A DNA stretch of 64,000 nucleotides, from the NCBI GenBank assembly GCA_030374805.1, contig JARGSG010000014.1:1-64000 (forward strand), read 5' to 3'. Below the pieces are notes generated by a model, which ran no database searches, was not told the DNA's origin, and saw only the letters and a program-made list of their open reading frames with translations. This document shows, one piece after another, positions 9,886 through 21,699 of this stretch. Both the position numbers and the translations under genes were made by a program. Origin of the DNA: Gracilaria gracilis. Its lineage: Eukaryota; Rhodophyta; Florideophyceae; Gracilariales; Gracilariaceae. Each line of letters starts with the position of its first letter. Positions within the stretch are counted from its first letter, which is position 1.

Positions 9886-11156
9886 GTGCTGTATAAACCT
9901 CAGCGTCATAGACATGGAGGATCTAGACCGGGAAGAGCTCCCAATCGTTCTGCAGGACGTTCCGATGCCTGTAGGAGACTACATGAATTTTACTTCTACT
10001 CTCAGGACCACATTAATCCTGTGACGGACATTCCAAAGCCTTTACTCAGTAAAGATGAATTCGAAAGAGGTTTTCGGATGCCAAAAGATGTTTACCATAC
10101 AGTTCGTGCAGAGGTGCTCGAGGTCGATTCCTACTTTGCGGAAAGTGCAGACTGCGTAGGAATATCTTCCGCAACTACGGATCAAAAACTAGTTGGGACC
10201 TTGCGTCAGCGGAGTCTTGGAGTTGGCTGTGACTCATTATGTGAGTCTTTGAAATTATCTGAACCTACACTCCACCAGTGTCGAAAGCGTTTCGTGAGGG
10301 CTTTGTGTCATAAATTTGAAGAAGAACATCTTCGAGCGCCCACTGAGGAGGATTTGAGAGAAAAATTGAGAGACATGGTAAACTTGTGTCTCCAGGGTGC
10401 TTGAGAGCTTTGGATTGTTCCATGGGGAAACTCAGATGTGCATCTGTGGCCAAGCAGAGAAGAATAATTGGGAAGTCTGGTATTCTAGAATTGAGGTTCG
10501 AATCAATTTGTGTTGACACTCTATGAGTATGGCATCTCAAGTTTGGATACCCTGGAGCTATGAATGATTTGAATATTCTGGATCGCTCAGAACTGTTTGC
10601 AAAAGTGCGTGCTGGAAGTTGGCCTGCTTTCAAGCCAACTTTTACAGTTCCTGGTAGAGCTTTGGACTGGTTTTATTGGATGGTGGATGGAATATACCCA
10701 TCTTGGAAGGTTTTTGTGAAGACGATTCGTCATCCTGCTACAAAACGTGAGCGGATATTTGGGAAAGCCCAGGAAGCGTCCAGGAAATGTGGAGAAAGAC
10801 TGTATGCTGTATTGTTTCGTCGGTGGCCTATTCTGGCACACCCTTCTGAACTGTGGTACGGTGATGAAATGTATTTCATTGTGAGAGCGTGCGCTATACT
10901 TCACAATATGGTAATGGAATCCAGAGAACAGTGCAGGGATTTCAGAACAAAGAATACTGTATCGCTTGACCCTCTCGCGGAGATTGTACCAATAAGATCC
11001 TGTGTGCCACCCAACAACACACATGATTCCGCTGATTTTTATCGTGCCAATGCTGACTCTGTTAAAAGAGATCATACTATGCTAGTTAATGCTCTGGCAG
11101 ATTCTATATGGAACCAGCATGGGTCAAACGAGATTGATATCTACTTTTCAGAATAA
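9886..11156 (+). mobile_element. PIF/Harbinger transposase remnant (Plant_tran / ALP1-like)
   Basis: Two frames together cover an ALP1/Plant_tran-type transposase of about 415 codons. The first (9886-10404) opens with HGGSRPGRAPNRSAGR and has the helical domain FERGFRMPKDVYHTVRAEV, SSATTDQKLVGTLRQ and LSEPTLHQCRKRFV. The region up to 10560 reads CLRALDCSMGK in another frame, where GC[ml]rsiDC carries the first catalytic Asp. It then reads VWHLKFGYPGAMNDLNIL (second acidic region) and continues to RRWPILAHPSELW and ACAILHNMVMESRE. One frameshift near 10398 and one in-frame TGA near 10525 break it. It ends with IDIYFSE just before the left end of giant-element copy A. Terminal repeats were not identified. 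No ATG starts the visible frame. Confidence 0.85.
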
Positions 11157-11585
11157 CGCTATCCTTTCGTCACGTTTTCCTCATTAACTTCATCATGCGA
11201 ACTGTCGGACTGTTCTTTGAGAATTCTGTGCAACATTTTGTTCTTCAGGGCCCTACGGTACATTATACTATCTTCATCATCGTCATTAAATAACGTCGAT
11301 GTTCTCGGAAGGCTAGTTCTAGTATGCTAGATGGCTAGTTATGAAAATAAAAGTCCGAAAAAACTAGCAATTTCGCAGATTGTGCTAGTTGGCAAGGCAA
11401 AAAAAATTTTTTGGAACTCGCATTTCCACATGCCGCAGTTGAACTTTATTTGTTGAAGTTGTATGCTAGTTTGCAGTTCGTGCGCCACTGCCCGTTACCT
11501 CACATTCGTCGCAGTCGTCAAAATCACTCTAGAAATTTACTCTCGGGTGACCAGCGCTGGTTTATTCCAACTCGGCATTCGGATC

Positions 11586-12516
11586 CTAAGTCTCAGTTTC
11601 CGTAAACGTGAAGTTAAAGAAGTCCAACGGACAACTTTCCCCATTCTGGTACACCCTCCTAGCCCTAAAGCGGCTTCCAACCCCTCCCAGCCTCTTCTCC
11701 TCCTGCTCCTCAAATATACGCTCCGCCGTCATCGCAGCCGCTGCCGAACTCTCGAAACCCACCAACGGCGCGCCATCTGGCAGCTGTGGCGGCACAAACA
11801 CCTTCCCATCCTCGTCCACCATCACCCCACCCTTCCTCTTCTTCTTCAGTCGACTCCCCACACCTTCTCCTCCCTTCTCTTCTCCCCCCCTCTCCCTCAG
11901 ACTCCCCGCCCACCCCGAGAACCAGGCGTCACCGGCGACCCTTTACCTGCTCCCTCTCCCACCCCTACTCTCCATCCCCTGACCATTTCCTTCAACTCCA
12001 TCAGCAATTTGCACACCTTCTCCACCTGTCCCACTTGCTCCTCCAACACTTCAACCCTACCCTTCAGCCCCATGTTCTCCTTTCGCAGCCTCCCCATCTC
12101 CCTCCCCACGCACTCCAACATCCCATTCACATGCCCCAGAGCCCCCACCCCAGTCAACTTTATCCTCTTCCGAATCTTCGAAATCAATTCCAACGGCGCC
12201 CCAACCTCCGACACACTCAGCACCACCCCTCCTATGTCTGCCACCATCTCCGACAGCATTTCGTTGAAGTGCTCCTTCAAACTCTCACCAAGTTCCTCAC
12301 CCGTTTCTCTATCTCCCCCATAAGCCTTCTCTCCGGTCCTCCTCCTCCATCCCCATCCCCATCACCTCCACCGCCTCCTCCATCCCCATTACAAACCCTC
12401 TGACTCACACAAACCCCCTCAGTACCCCCTCCCTCATTCCGCGGCGGCGTCTCTGGCACTTCCGTCCTATGCAGCAGAGCCATTGGCTCCTCGTCACCAA
12501 CGTATCCATTCGACAT
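11586..12516 (-). pseudogene. Glycine-rich coiled-coil protein of the giant element, copy A (broken)
   Basis: This is the counterpart of the 325-residue protein at 36451-37428 in copy B. The first in-frame ATG begins MSNGYVGDEEPM at 12516. The coding match passes through three frames, so several small insertions or deletions have accumulated. The glycine-rich acidic segment (DGGGGGGDGDGD) and the coiled-coil heptads (GREMGRLRKENMGLKGRVEV, then EEQVGQVEKVCKLLMELKEM) are recognisable. A proline-rich open frame on the plus strand across the same DNA is the antisense reading. Function is unknown. Confidence 0.65.
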
Positions 12517-13032
12517 CCCGAGAAGAGACGGCGTACGGCGATAAACGACTTGAACAGGCCTGAGCGACTTACAACAACTCTCGTCCTTGCCACCCCTGAT
12601 CACAGCCGTTACAATCGTGGTCACACACTCCTCTACCCCACAGGCCTATTTGTATCAAAATTTTCTATACCTCAATTTCCCGCCATTCCCCAAAAACTCC
12701 ATTTCTCCCAGATATTTCCATATTTTCGTTTTTTCCTTTCAGTACCATCCCACAAAACCAATCCACAGCGCCCGTTCCTTAACTTCTTATCATTGAATCT
12801 TCCCCTTCATACTTCATTTCGACACATCTCTTTGCATGAACACATTCAGCAGTCCTAATCCATTCATACCCACCTACCTCATTCTTTCAACCACTTAGTC
12901 ATAAAAACTATCTTTTTCTCGGAAACCATTTTATCGATGTATACATCGGCAACGCCGTTCTCTACTTAAGCATATCTCCCTTCCTCTCCTGTAGCACAAT
13001 ATCTCCTCACAGAATCCAACAAATTCCACAAA

Positions 13033-13866
13033 ATGACCTCGCCTTCATCTTCTTTCCGCTCCTCCCACACCCCCAGCTATTGTTGTATGCAGAGGCCGCA
13101 TTGGCTCCCTGCTTTACGACCACGGTACCCCTCGAGATACCATTCTTTCACTCCAAGATTTCATAGCCGCACACAGCATTCCGCAAGGTCCCATTTTCTT
13201 CTGCGGCAGGAGCAACTTGTTAGAAACAGTATTTAGCTCCTGCCCTCCATCTCGCAGACAAGACTTGGTCTTCATTCAGAACGGCCACATTCTTCCCATT
13301 CTTTCAAAATATGGTCTTCATCACACCACACGAGCAGTTCTTTATATCGCCGTACCCACTCTCGGTGCACCTCGACAGGATGGCGTCACCCCTCTTACTC
13401 CAAACGGCCTCACAACTGTCACCGGAAATGGGCTTTCGCACTAGCATAACGCTTCTTTAACGCAGGTCTCACTTGCAATATCGTTGAAGAAGACCCCTTC
13501 TCTAAATCCTACTACAAAAAGCTCGTCTGGATCTCTTCATTCAACCTAGTTGGTTCCTCCCATGGCTTCATTACCATGCATGACGTGGCCACCCACTACA
13601 ATACCATAGTCTCAACGATAATGAAGGAACTACTCGGCATAGTCTCCTCCAACACAGCTATCTCCTACAATATCCTCTCCACAGTACAATCCCTCCTCGC
13701 CTACGGCAGCACTCTTACCTCCTTCCACGCCTCATTCTCTGAGTACGAATTCAGAAATTCTTACTTCTACCTTTCCTCCGAGGATACCAAGAGAGCGGGC
13801 TTGGCTGACCCTGCCCCTTTTCACACCAACTATGTCAATGTCATTAGAAAAGACATTCTCTTTTAG
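13033..13866 (+). pseudogene. Ketopantoate-reductase-like cargo gene, copy A (broken)
   Basis: This corresponds to 37936-38780 in copy B. The ATG at 13033 is in a conserved context, but the frame shifts soon after (TPSYCCMQRP in place of TPAVVVCRGR). It resumes as LLETVFSSCPPSRRQDLVFI, QNGHILPILSKYGLHHTTRA, and VPTLGAPRQDGVTPLTPNGL, is lost again, and resumes as LVWISSFNLVGSSHGFITMH, where copy A lacks the extra 8 bp seen in copy B. The last frame ends in RKDILF. About three shifts relative to copy B show that it is non-functional. Confidence 0.7.
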
Positions 13867-14069
13867 TACCAGTACCACTTTGGTGTCATTTTGTAAAAAA
13901 GATATCTTCGCACAATACTCTCTCTCCTTACCCCACGCTTTGTAACTCATTTTCTTTCTTCAACAATCCTTTTATGCTCACATTATATCAAATCATTCGT
14001 TCATTTCTCAGTACTAGTCAAGTCACCTCACTCTCACACACATAACACTACACGCCCTACATGTTTTAT

Positions 14070-17000
14070 CTAGTTCTCCTCATAATCCATTATCATCGGT
14101 CCCTCCTCGTAGTCCCCATCCGTGTTATCAGCCTTGTGGCCTTGTACCTCGTCATCTTCCTCTTCGTAATCCTCCTCTCCCACTTCCTCTTCCCCCATTT
14201 CAAAGTTGCTCACAGAACTTTCCTCCTCTTCCAGCTGGTCGTTCGGGTCTTCCCCGAGTCCAAATTCCTCATCTAAGAATTTGGGCCGAAAAGCAGGCTG
14301 CCTGTGCACCGCATCAGGGAGCTTATATCCCTCGGGCACAAAGTACATATGATACCGTAGACAATTCTCTTTCACCAGCGCATCCATGTACCCAGCCCCA
14401 GCATGAAACACATCTCCCCTTCCAATCAACATGGAGTACGGTGGAACCCTGAACTTCTTCACGACCATCGTACGTGACAGCCTCTTCAAACTCTTGTCAT
14501 CCGTCACATACTTATTATGTGACCTCTCACATACCCATTTCATAAAAGAGCTCCCCCCGGAGGCCATTATGAAGAATCCTGGAATCTCCCCATTGTTCTT
14601 CTCCACATTCGTCAACCATCGGAAATCGGTGTGCAACACCTGCTTCGGGCATCCTTCCCCCGTACACAACACACATTCTCCTGTTTCCGGCGCATACATC
14701 CTCTTCTTCGCCCTACTGTTGTTACACAGACGAAGAGCGGCTGCTATCTACCCAAACCTGGCATCCAACAACGCCCTCTTTCTCACCATCATCACATTCT
14801 TCTCATCCGATTCCATGTAATCCACAATCCCCTTCTTCGTGGTAATGTATCGCCCAATGCCCTGCATCCTATCCCCCGCGTCCTTCCCATCTCCCGCATT
14901 GATGATAGGGTTCCATCTCTTGCGGTTCTCCTCGAACTTGAGGTCCCGATGTTCCAAGAAATCCTTGTGAAAAAACTCCAACATACTATCTGTCACATCT
15001 TCATCCAACACCACCCCCCTCTTCTTCGCCTCATCTGAAATGCCTTCGTCACTTCCAAATTCCTCCAGCACACAGAATCCTCTTTCCATCAACTCCATTC
15101 TCTTCGCTGCAAAATACTCTCGCGCGAGGTCATCCCTCTTCATCGCCACCATCCAAAGAGCCTCTTTCTCCCCTTTCGGCTTTCCCTTCAACGGCAGCTT
15201 CACCCCAAGAACTGGTTCCTTCGTAGTCCCCAGTTCCTTGTACTCATTCCGGGCTGCATGCCAGTACACCGCGTGATGCACCGCCCTCAAATTCCCCACC
15301 GCTAAACACCCCGCCCTATGCTGCTTTTGTAGGTGAAGCATATCCATCCACGGGTGCTGGTGTTTCACAGCATTCTTCCCTTCCGGCCACTCACTCGGCA
15401 GTGCACTCACCATATTCGTCCACGACATATCTGGTTCCCCGCTGTACTCCCCAGCTGTCTTCATCCCCTTCGGGAGAACATCCGGATTGTTATCCTCAAA
15501 GCTACGCATTCCTCCTTCACCTTCCCCCCGGGTTCATCCCCAACAAATCCACTATCCTTCTCACTACTATCACTCTCCTAGTCGCCCTCACTGGAGGACA
15601 TCACATTGATTTTCTGCATCTTAAAGAACTTCTTCAATGCAGTCCTCGTCATTTTCCTGAACAGGTTAACAACCTCCAAAGGTATGTCCACAGAAGATGT
15701 GTTCACCACACCCTTCCTTCTTCGCTTCGGGGCAGGTTGCACATCATCTTCATCCTCTTCGTCAGTAAGCACCACAGAAGTTCTCTTCCTCGTTTTCCTC
15801 TTCTTCCCCACAACCCGTCCAACCTCCTCTTCTTTCAAGCGACCCGGAACCACCTTACGTCTTGTGCTACGTCTTAACACCGGTGGTTCCGGTTCAGGGC
15901 TTTCCACATTGTTCTCCACCTCAGCAGATGGAGCCCTGGCCGTCCTCTTCGATTCCACAACCTCTTCAATAACGTCCTCTACAACCTCCTCCTCCTCTGA
16001 ACTTCGCAGCGGTGCATTAAAGTGTTGTTCCAGCTTGTTACCTGCAGTCTTCACCCTCCTAGACACCATCCCGTCCCACAAACGATTTGCTCCCGCGAGC
16101 TCCATTTTGGCTGTTTGTTTCCCGAGATATTCCAAGACAGATACCCCCTTTCCTCCAATCTTGAGAACCGTCTGCATCACTTCCTCAACTGTCATCTTCT
16201 TCCTCTTGGCAGTCATGTCGCAAAGCTTAAACATACCAATTGCACACTGAAAGAAGTGCTTCCTCATATCCTCAAAACGGCTCGTCCTCCCTGCAGAGAA
16301 CATTCTCAGTCGCACATGCCATTGCAAGCAACGGACGACGAAACGGAATTCCCCCATCTGCGAGTCCCATAAGGAGGTCACTGGACACATGTGTGAGGGT
16401 CAGTGGCAGCCCCTCCTCACACACCTTCTCAAAGAATTGGAGCAGCCCCTCGCTTTGCACAAACTTCAGAGCCAGTGCCGCATAGCTATTCAAGTGACGC
16501 ATACTATAGTCCCCGATAACCCCACTTTTTTTCAACGCGCCCGCTATCTGTTTGGGCGTCACCTTCTTCACATCCACTCCTCTTTCGTCAATGATGTTTT
16601 CAACGAAGGACACCGTGCTGTGAAGCTTGTCTGCGAGAGACATCTTCAGAACATTGGAGCTCATCTCGTTCAAGAGATTGCCAAGTCCTAGCACTTCATT
16701 CATAACCATCGGATTAACATCCTTCCTCGTCCATAACACAAAATCCAGAGACTTCACTATATCCTCCCATTTCCCCCCTTCCTCACGCAGGTCCTGTAAC
16801 ACAAGAAATCGGTGATATCCGTCTATAAGTGTTACAGGCAGCACAAGTCTCCCGTCAACGATGTCACAAGCATCCAATTCGCCTACAACTGTAACGGCAA
16901 TCGAACCGGCGGAGGGAAGCCAACCAAAGTTGCGGCACTCCATCTTCGTGGCCTCCTTGTGCGCCAGGTTCACACTGCGAACCTTCTTCTTCGGGATTTC

Positions 17001-17930
17001 AATCATCTCCATATCCGTCCTCAACCGCTGCTGAACATATCCGGCGAGGGATATCTTCGGTAGCGGCAGCGTGGTGTCCACCTCATCCGACGGAACTTTA
17101 TCTCCTTCATCGAACAAATCCCCCTCAGTTCCACCCAGGGAAGCCTTAGTAGCCCCGATCACCTTCACAACATCGTCATCGGAGTCATCCACGATGTTAA
17201 CCCTCTCAATTGCTCCCACTGGTTTCTTCATCCCTTTAGAACCTCTTCGTCCTTCTCCTCTCGTTGGTGGAGACTGGTGTTTGGCGGTTTTAGAAGACTG
17301 CTCAGCCGATTCCTTGACCTCCTCAACATCTTCACTCTCAGGCTGAGAGGTGGACGACTTCCTGGCCCCAGGGTGCGGAGTGGGGTGCGAAGTGGGACTC
17401 TGGGAAATCTCAATTGAGGCCATCATCGATGTATCCCAGGCATACAACCCAGCCGATACCAATTCGGCGAACTTACTCGGGGGTTCCTCCGGACCTTGGA
17501 AACGGTAAGGGTACTTCGCGTCTAGATGACTTGAAATATTCGTCCTCCAGATAACCACCAAATCCTTACCCTCTAAGGCAGTGGCGCTTAGAAGAGGGCC
17601 ATGCATCGAACGGCAGAGCCCCTTCCCGGTACCACCAGCAGGCCCCACGCCACGTACTTCGGCAGTACCAACTTCAACCCTGTTCTTGTCCTTTCCAAGG
17701 CTGATGAACAAAGATACAGAGTCGCCACCTTTTACCTTATGAGGCGCGAGAGTACTCGTCTTCTTCTTCGTCGCGCGCGGTGTTCCCCGCTCGGAACGCG
17801 ATGTCGGCCTACGAGGCGTGCAGACCTTTGCCTTTCCTCTTCCTCGCGTAAACGGCGCCATTTCTGACCCCTCGCTGTTCCTCTTCGATCGCGCTGACTC
17901 CTGCCCTCTTTTATGGTTCAGAGGTGCCAT
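14070..17930 (-). pseudogene. ParB-like / 2OG-Fe(II) dioxygenase fusion gene, copy A (broken)
   Basis: Transcribed right to left from the ATG at 17930 (MAPLNHKRGQE). The N-terminal part runs open to about 16272 and includes the ParB-like core at about 16780-16860. The central linker is open from 16390 to 15578. The dioxygenase part occupies 15509-14070. At the junction near 15500 copy A reads PGGEGEGGMRSFEDNN in a single frame, because its C-run is shorter than in copy B. This shows that the ParB part and the dioxygenase belong to one long protein. A few frame changes and stops relative to copy B disable the gene. The HTDF iron motif and the FHAGAGY...LRYH part are preserved. Confidence 0.75.
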
Positions 17931-18074
17931 GTTGGATACAAAGGGTTCAAACAATTCGAAACGCGGATTACGACCGTCGAGAATGCTCACGAGAAGGTAT
18001 AGTGGAAGTTCCCTTCTCAATCACGTTCGTTGCCTTCAGTTCCTGACCGAACACTGCGCCCGCTCAATATAGGA

Positions 18075-19495
18075 TTGAACTCAAGGGGTTACTTATTTCA
18101 CGTCTTAGAATTCACTATCGCTTTATTTAGAAAGTTAAATGATTGTCATAACTACTACGTACGCATAGCTATAGAATAAAGGCACCCAGTTTTGAAGGAA
18201 AAAAAATGAATTCCGTCCGTTAAATCTTCTGCGTGGACAGCGGTCCGGGGTGGAGTGGCGCTTCATCAATGCCCTGATGAAGCGCCATAACATCCCGGAC
18301 CGCTGTCCAGTGCCACACCACCTCGGACCGCTGTCCATGCGCAGTGGCCAATGAAGTTGGACGACACCTCGGATGGCTGTCTGTGGCTGATGAAGATGGA
18401 CGACACCTCGGACCGCTGTCCACGCGAGAAAAAAAATTAATTTTTCGGACAGCGGTCCGGGGTGGAGTGGCGCTTCATCACGGCACTGATGAAGCGCCAC
18501 TCCACCCCGGACCGCTGTCCACGTGCCGTGGCTGATGAAGCTGGACGACACCTCGGACCGCTGTCGACGACAGTTTTCACTTATGATTGTTTTATGAATA
18601 TTTAAAGCCCTACATCTTCTTATAATGACGGGAGGACGTAAGGGTACATCCTATCAAATCAAAGAAGGTAGTTCTACCGACTACCTTCTCTAAATTTATA
18701 TGATTAGGTTTTCCTGTAGCGCCCAAAGTCGTGACCGATAATGAATACCCCCTTTGCGACAACCACGAGCATTATGTGGTTGTCGGAGAAGAAGAACCCA
18801 TCACTGGCCACGACATTCCCCTAGTGACTATATTGGGGACTGTTCTTCTCCAGTGATTGTAATATCAGTCATGGCTTAACACGATTATATGAGTTGAACA
18901 ACTCATATAATCGTATTCCACCATCACCGGTAGCTCAACCACTTCCGATAGTTCGACCAAACGCAGTCTAATCTAGTCGGTCTAATAAATAACCACAGTC
19001 CAGCAGTGATTGAGCTGGCTGTCAAAGCCAAAGCCGATTACATGAGTTGAACAACTCAAATAATCGTACTCGACCATCACGGCCAGCTCAAGCACTTCCG
19101 AATGTTCTCAGTAAAGCAAAGATGCAGAAGTGGCATACACTGTGTCCAGCGACTCTGGCTTGAATACGCAATAGCATGGAAAATAGAAGAGTACGCCAGT
19201 TAGTACGATTCACAGAAAACGAACAAAATTGTCGAACGTACCTTGTGTGCCACTACGTCCGCGCAACAGAACAAGGACGGAAAAAGCACCTCCCTTATAC
19301 AGTTTCCGGCGATATGTTCTTCTTCTGTCACAACCGAGAGGATCACTTGGTTGTGACAGGAGAAGAAGAGATCCCCGAAAACCGTAACGGGGAGAGCGTT
19401 GGGCTTACCGAGGCAGTTGGCAGGAGAGCGAAGGTGCTTCAGTACACGCAGCGTCACACTACAAAAAAGCGCCAGTCGCGAGGGGGGCGCTGTCC
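18075..19495. repeat. Hairpin-rich intergenic region of the giant element, copy A
   Basis: A series of inverted repeats fills 1.4 kb. At 18235-18308 there is an imperfect hairpin. At 18447-18520 there is a perfect one: 34-bp arms beginning GGACAGCGGTCCGGGGTGGA and a 6-base loop CGGCAC. Around and between them is a repeat of about 40 bp built on TGATGAAG..TGGACGACACCTCGGACCGC. Further on are GAAGGTAGT/ACTACCTTC (about 18667), CGACAACCAC/GTGGTTGTCG (about 18757), a 15-bp-arm palindrome at 18882-18913, a near copy of it about 140 bp later, and GTCACAACC/GGTTGTGAC near 19330. Copy B holds the same set at 43010-44418. Confidence 0.85.
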
Positions 19496-19585
19496 AGGGG
19501 AAAAGTTTTTTTTTGCGTGGACAGCGGTCCGAGGTTTCGTCCAGCTTCATCAGGCCGTGTCTAAACAAGCGTGAACGTTCACGCT
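19496..19585. repeat. Hairpin-family segment with 21-bp terminal motif
   Basis: After copy A diverges from copy B, 60 bp of hairpin-family sequence (GTGGACAGCGGTCCGAGG and CAGCTTCATCAGG) lead to GTGTCTAAACAAGCGTGAAC(G) at 19557-19577. This is the exact reverse complement of 63756-63776 and looks like the right end of a foldback-type element. It is followed by GTTCACGC, which extends the palindrome. Confidence 0.7.
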
Positions 19586-19874
19586 TTAGAGGCGTGAAAC
19601 TTTGAAGCCCTCAATTAAATAGACTGTAAATTAAAGACCAGCTGGTCCGCCTTCAAGATGGAAGGACCAAAGGCCTCTTTGCGCTATGCTGTGTACTATG
19701 CGCCATGAATTCTTGTTTATGCGCTAGTACGAACATTAAGAACTTTGGAGTTTCAGAAAACTTTGTGGCAGAACCCTAGTTGGCCGGCCCGACTCGGACG
19801 AGTTCCCAGTAATCGTGACGAGTCGTCAACCCGACGATTACGTCACGAGAGCACTGGAAACTCACGGAGCCAAA

Positions 19875-21145
19875 ATGCCGATCAATCTGTCCTCTGCTGT
19901 TGTGCAGGCTAACAACGAGAGCGTCCGCCGCCACCAAGTACGGCTCGCAGCCGCCCAGATCGTCAATTTTCGTCGTTCCGCCTCAACCACCTCGTATGTT
20001 TCCCCGGCCATCGTTCGCAAGGACACAGCCATCGAAAGCATCACCGGATTTTTAAGCCCGGCGAGCTTCAAGCGCGATTCCCGAATGAATCGAAAATCGT
20101 TCTACAAGCTCGTCGGGCTCGTCGGGCTCGTTGCGCCCCTAATCAAGAAAAGCGAAAAGATGCGACAAAGAGCGCGCCGTCCAATATTATCTCCCGCTGT
20201 ACGGTTGGGAATCAAAATAAGCATTCTAACGGGAGGAACTGTCGATACTGTTCACCAACTCTATCGAACACAAAGGTCTACAGTCTATGCGGTTTTTGAT
20301 GATATCTGTAGAGCATTATCGTCGGTTTTACAGCTGCCAGGTATACCACAAACATTTGAGGAATTGAATAAACTTTCTAATGGGTTCAAAATCTCTCGCT
20401 CCAAGGTGAGCCCTTCGACTGGCTGCATTGGAGCACTCGATGGGATCGCCATAAAGATAAAAGCTCCGCGTAGAAATGCGGCAAAATACTGGTGTCGAAA
20501 AGGGTTCTACGCTCTTCCGGTTCAGGCACTTGTCGACGCGAGCGGTAGGTTTTTATTTGTGTCAGCAAAATGGGTCAGTTCAACGCACGACTCGCTTGCG
20601 TACGCGTCATCAAAGCTCTCCATGTATATGCAAAACAATTTTCTACCTCCCGAATTCTGGATAGTTGGTGATGAAGCGTACGTCTGTACGGATAACCTTA
20701 TTACGCCGATTCCTGCGTCGCAGGTTCGTTTCAGCTACGAGAAAGCGTTTAACTTATTTTGCCCTCAATGCGTGTGCATGTTGAACAGTCTTTTGGGCGT
20801 CTAGTGGCACGATGGAGAATTCTACAGACGCGGCTGAACTACGAGGTGAATAAGAATGCAAGCATTGTGGTGCTTTGCTTGAAGCTTCAAAATTTTTGTT
20901 TAGAAGAAGGTGTGGAGAAGGTACGTCAATTTTTTTTCTCGGAAGTAAATAATTTGGATAAGGAGGTTGCAGAGTGGTACAGCATATGCAAAGAAAGTTT
21001 CCAAGCAATGGACTTGGTTGATGATCAGGACGCGCCGGTGTTATTCGTTCCGAGGTCTACAACTAAGCGCGACAAGCTCGTCAAGATTATTCGAGATCGT
21101 GGGCTGCGACGTCCTGAGCTAACAGGGGTTCCTGTTCCGTTTTAA
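19875..21145 (+). mobile_element. PIF/Harbinger (HARBI1-type, DDE_Tnp_4) transposase with one frameshift
   Basis: From the first ATG (MPINLSSAVV) about 420 codons cover a complete DDE_Tnp_4 transposase. The N-terminal helical part (SFKRDSRMNRKSFYKLVGLV) is followed by a helix-turn-helix-like stretch (GGTVDTVHQLYRTQRSTVYA), then the catalytic triad: GCIGALDG at about 20425 (first Asp), IVGDEAYV at about 20664 (second Asp), and, after a one-base frameshift near 20757, MRVHVEQSFGRLVARWRILQ (Glu). The C-terminal part continues as LKLQNFCLEEGVEKV and ends at 21145. All three catalytic residues survive, so the copy is fairly young and inactivated mainly by the shift. Terminal repeats and TSD were not found by eye. 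It is unrelated at the sequence level to the 9.9-11.2 kb Harbinger. Confidence 0.87.
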
Positions 21146-21699
21146 AGCCTTGAATGAGGGGAGGGATCGTGGCGTTTCTTGGGACTACGATGAGGGAAAA
21201 GAAGGAATTTGGGAGTACGCAGAAAGAGTTGCTGCAGGAGCCTTATGTTATGATAATTTACGTGAGATCTTTTCATCTGATTCATGTGACGCAACATCCA
21301 TGTGAAGTCATGAAGCTCCCGTCAAGGGCAAAAAGGTGCCACCAAACTTCCCACTCACACACAGATGCCCGTTCTACAGAATAAGCTGATACAAGCAGTT
21401 CACTTGTGGAGTGTCTGGATACAATTCGTTGACGGATTTCCACAGTCCAGTGAGATCCGCTCAGGTGGATAGCTGGATTGGATGAGCTTATAGAAGTGTA
21501 TAAAACTGCTTTAAGAAGAGCTGCCAAGGTTTCAACTCGGTCAACTGTTTCAAGTATTATATATCTCGGAGCTTTCTTTTCATGGGCTACTCATCCTATG
21601 CGGTGTACACGGGCAATACGCAAGACTGGACTATTGTGCGCATTGAGGCGCTGTACAGCGTGCCCTCGCGCAGCTCAACAGTTGAAGGTGGCGTTCTAC
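21146..21699. other. Region between the Harbinger gene and the HSA fragment
   Basis: About 550 bp include the 3' end of the Harbinger element and possibly upstream exon sequence of the HSA pseudogene; an open frame from 21478 runs into it. No independent gene is supported. Confidence 0.35.

Larger units (their letters stand above)
11295..19495 (+). mobile_element. Giant KDZ-type transposon, copy A (left part only)
   Basis: About 8.2 kb are collinear with positions 36215-44418, in the same orientation and roughly 90-96% identical by eye. The left end GTCGATGTTCTCGGAAGGCT at 11295 corresponds to the left terminus of copy B. Present are the coiled-coil gene (-), the ketopantoate-reductase-like gene (+), the ParB/dioxygenase gene (-) and the hairpin region. 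Absent are the methyltransferase-SET, basic/coiled-coil and transposase genes and the right terminus. Similarity to copy B stops at GCTGTCC in a hairpin unit (19495 versus 44418), after which copy A has a different hairpin-type segment ending in a 21-bp motif (19557-19577). It cannot move by itself. Confidence 0.85.

Noticed and set aside
18235-18520. Hairpins as bacterial-type transcription terminators
   Set aside because: The host is eukaryotic, arms are far longer than terminators, and no gene ends there.
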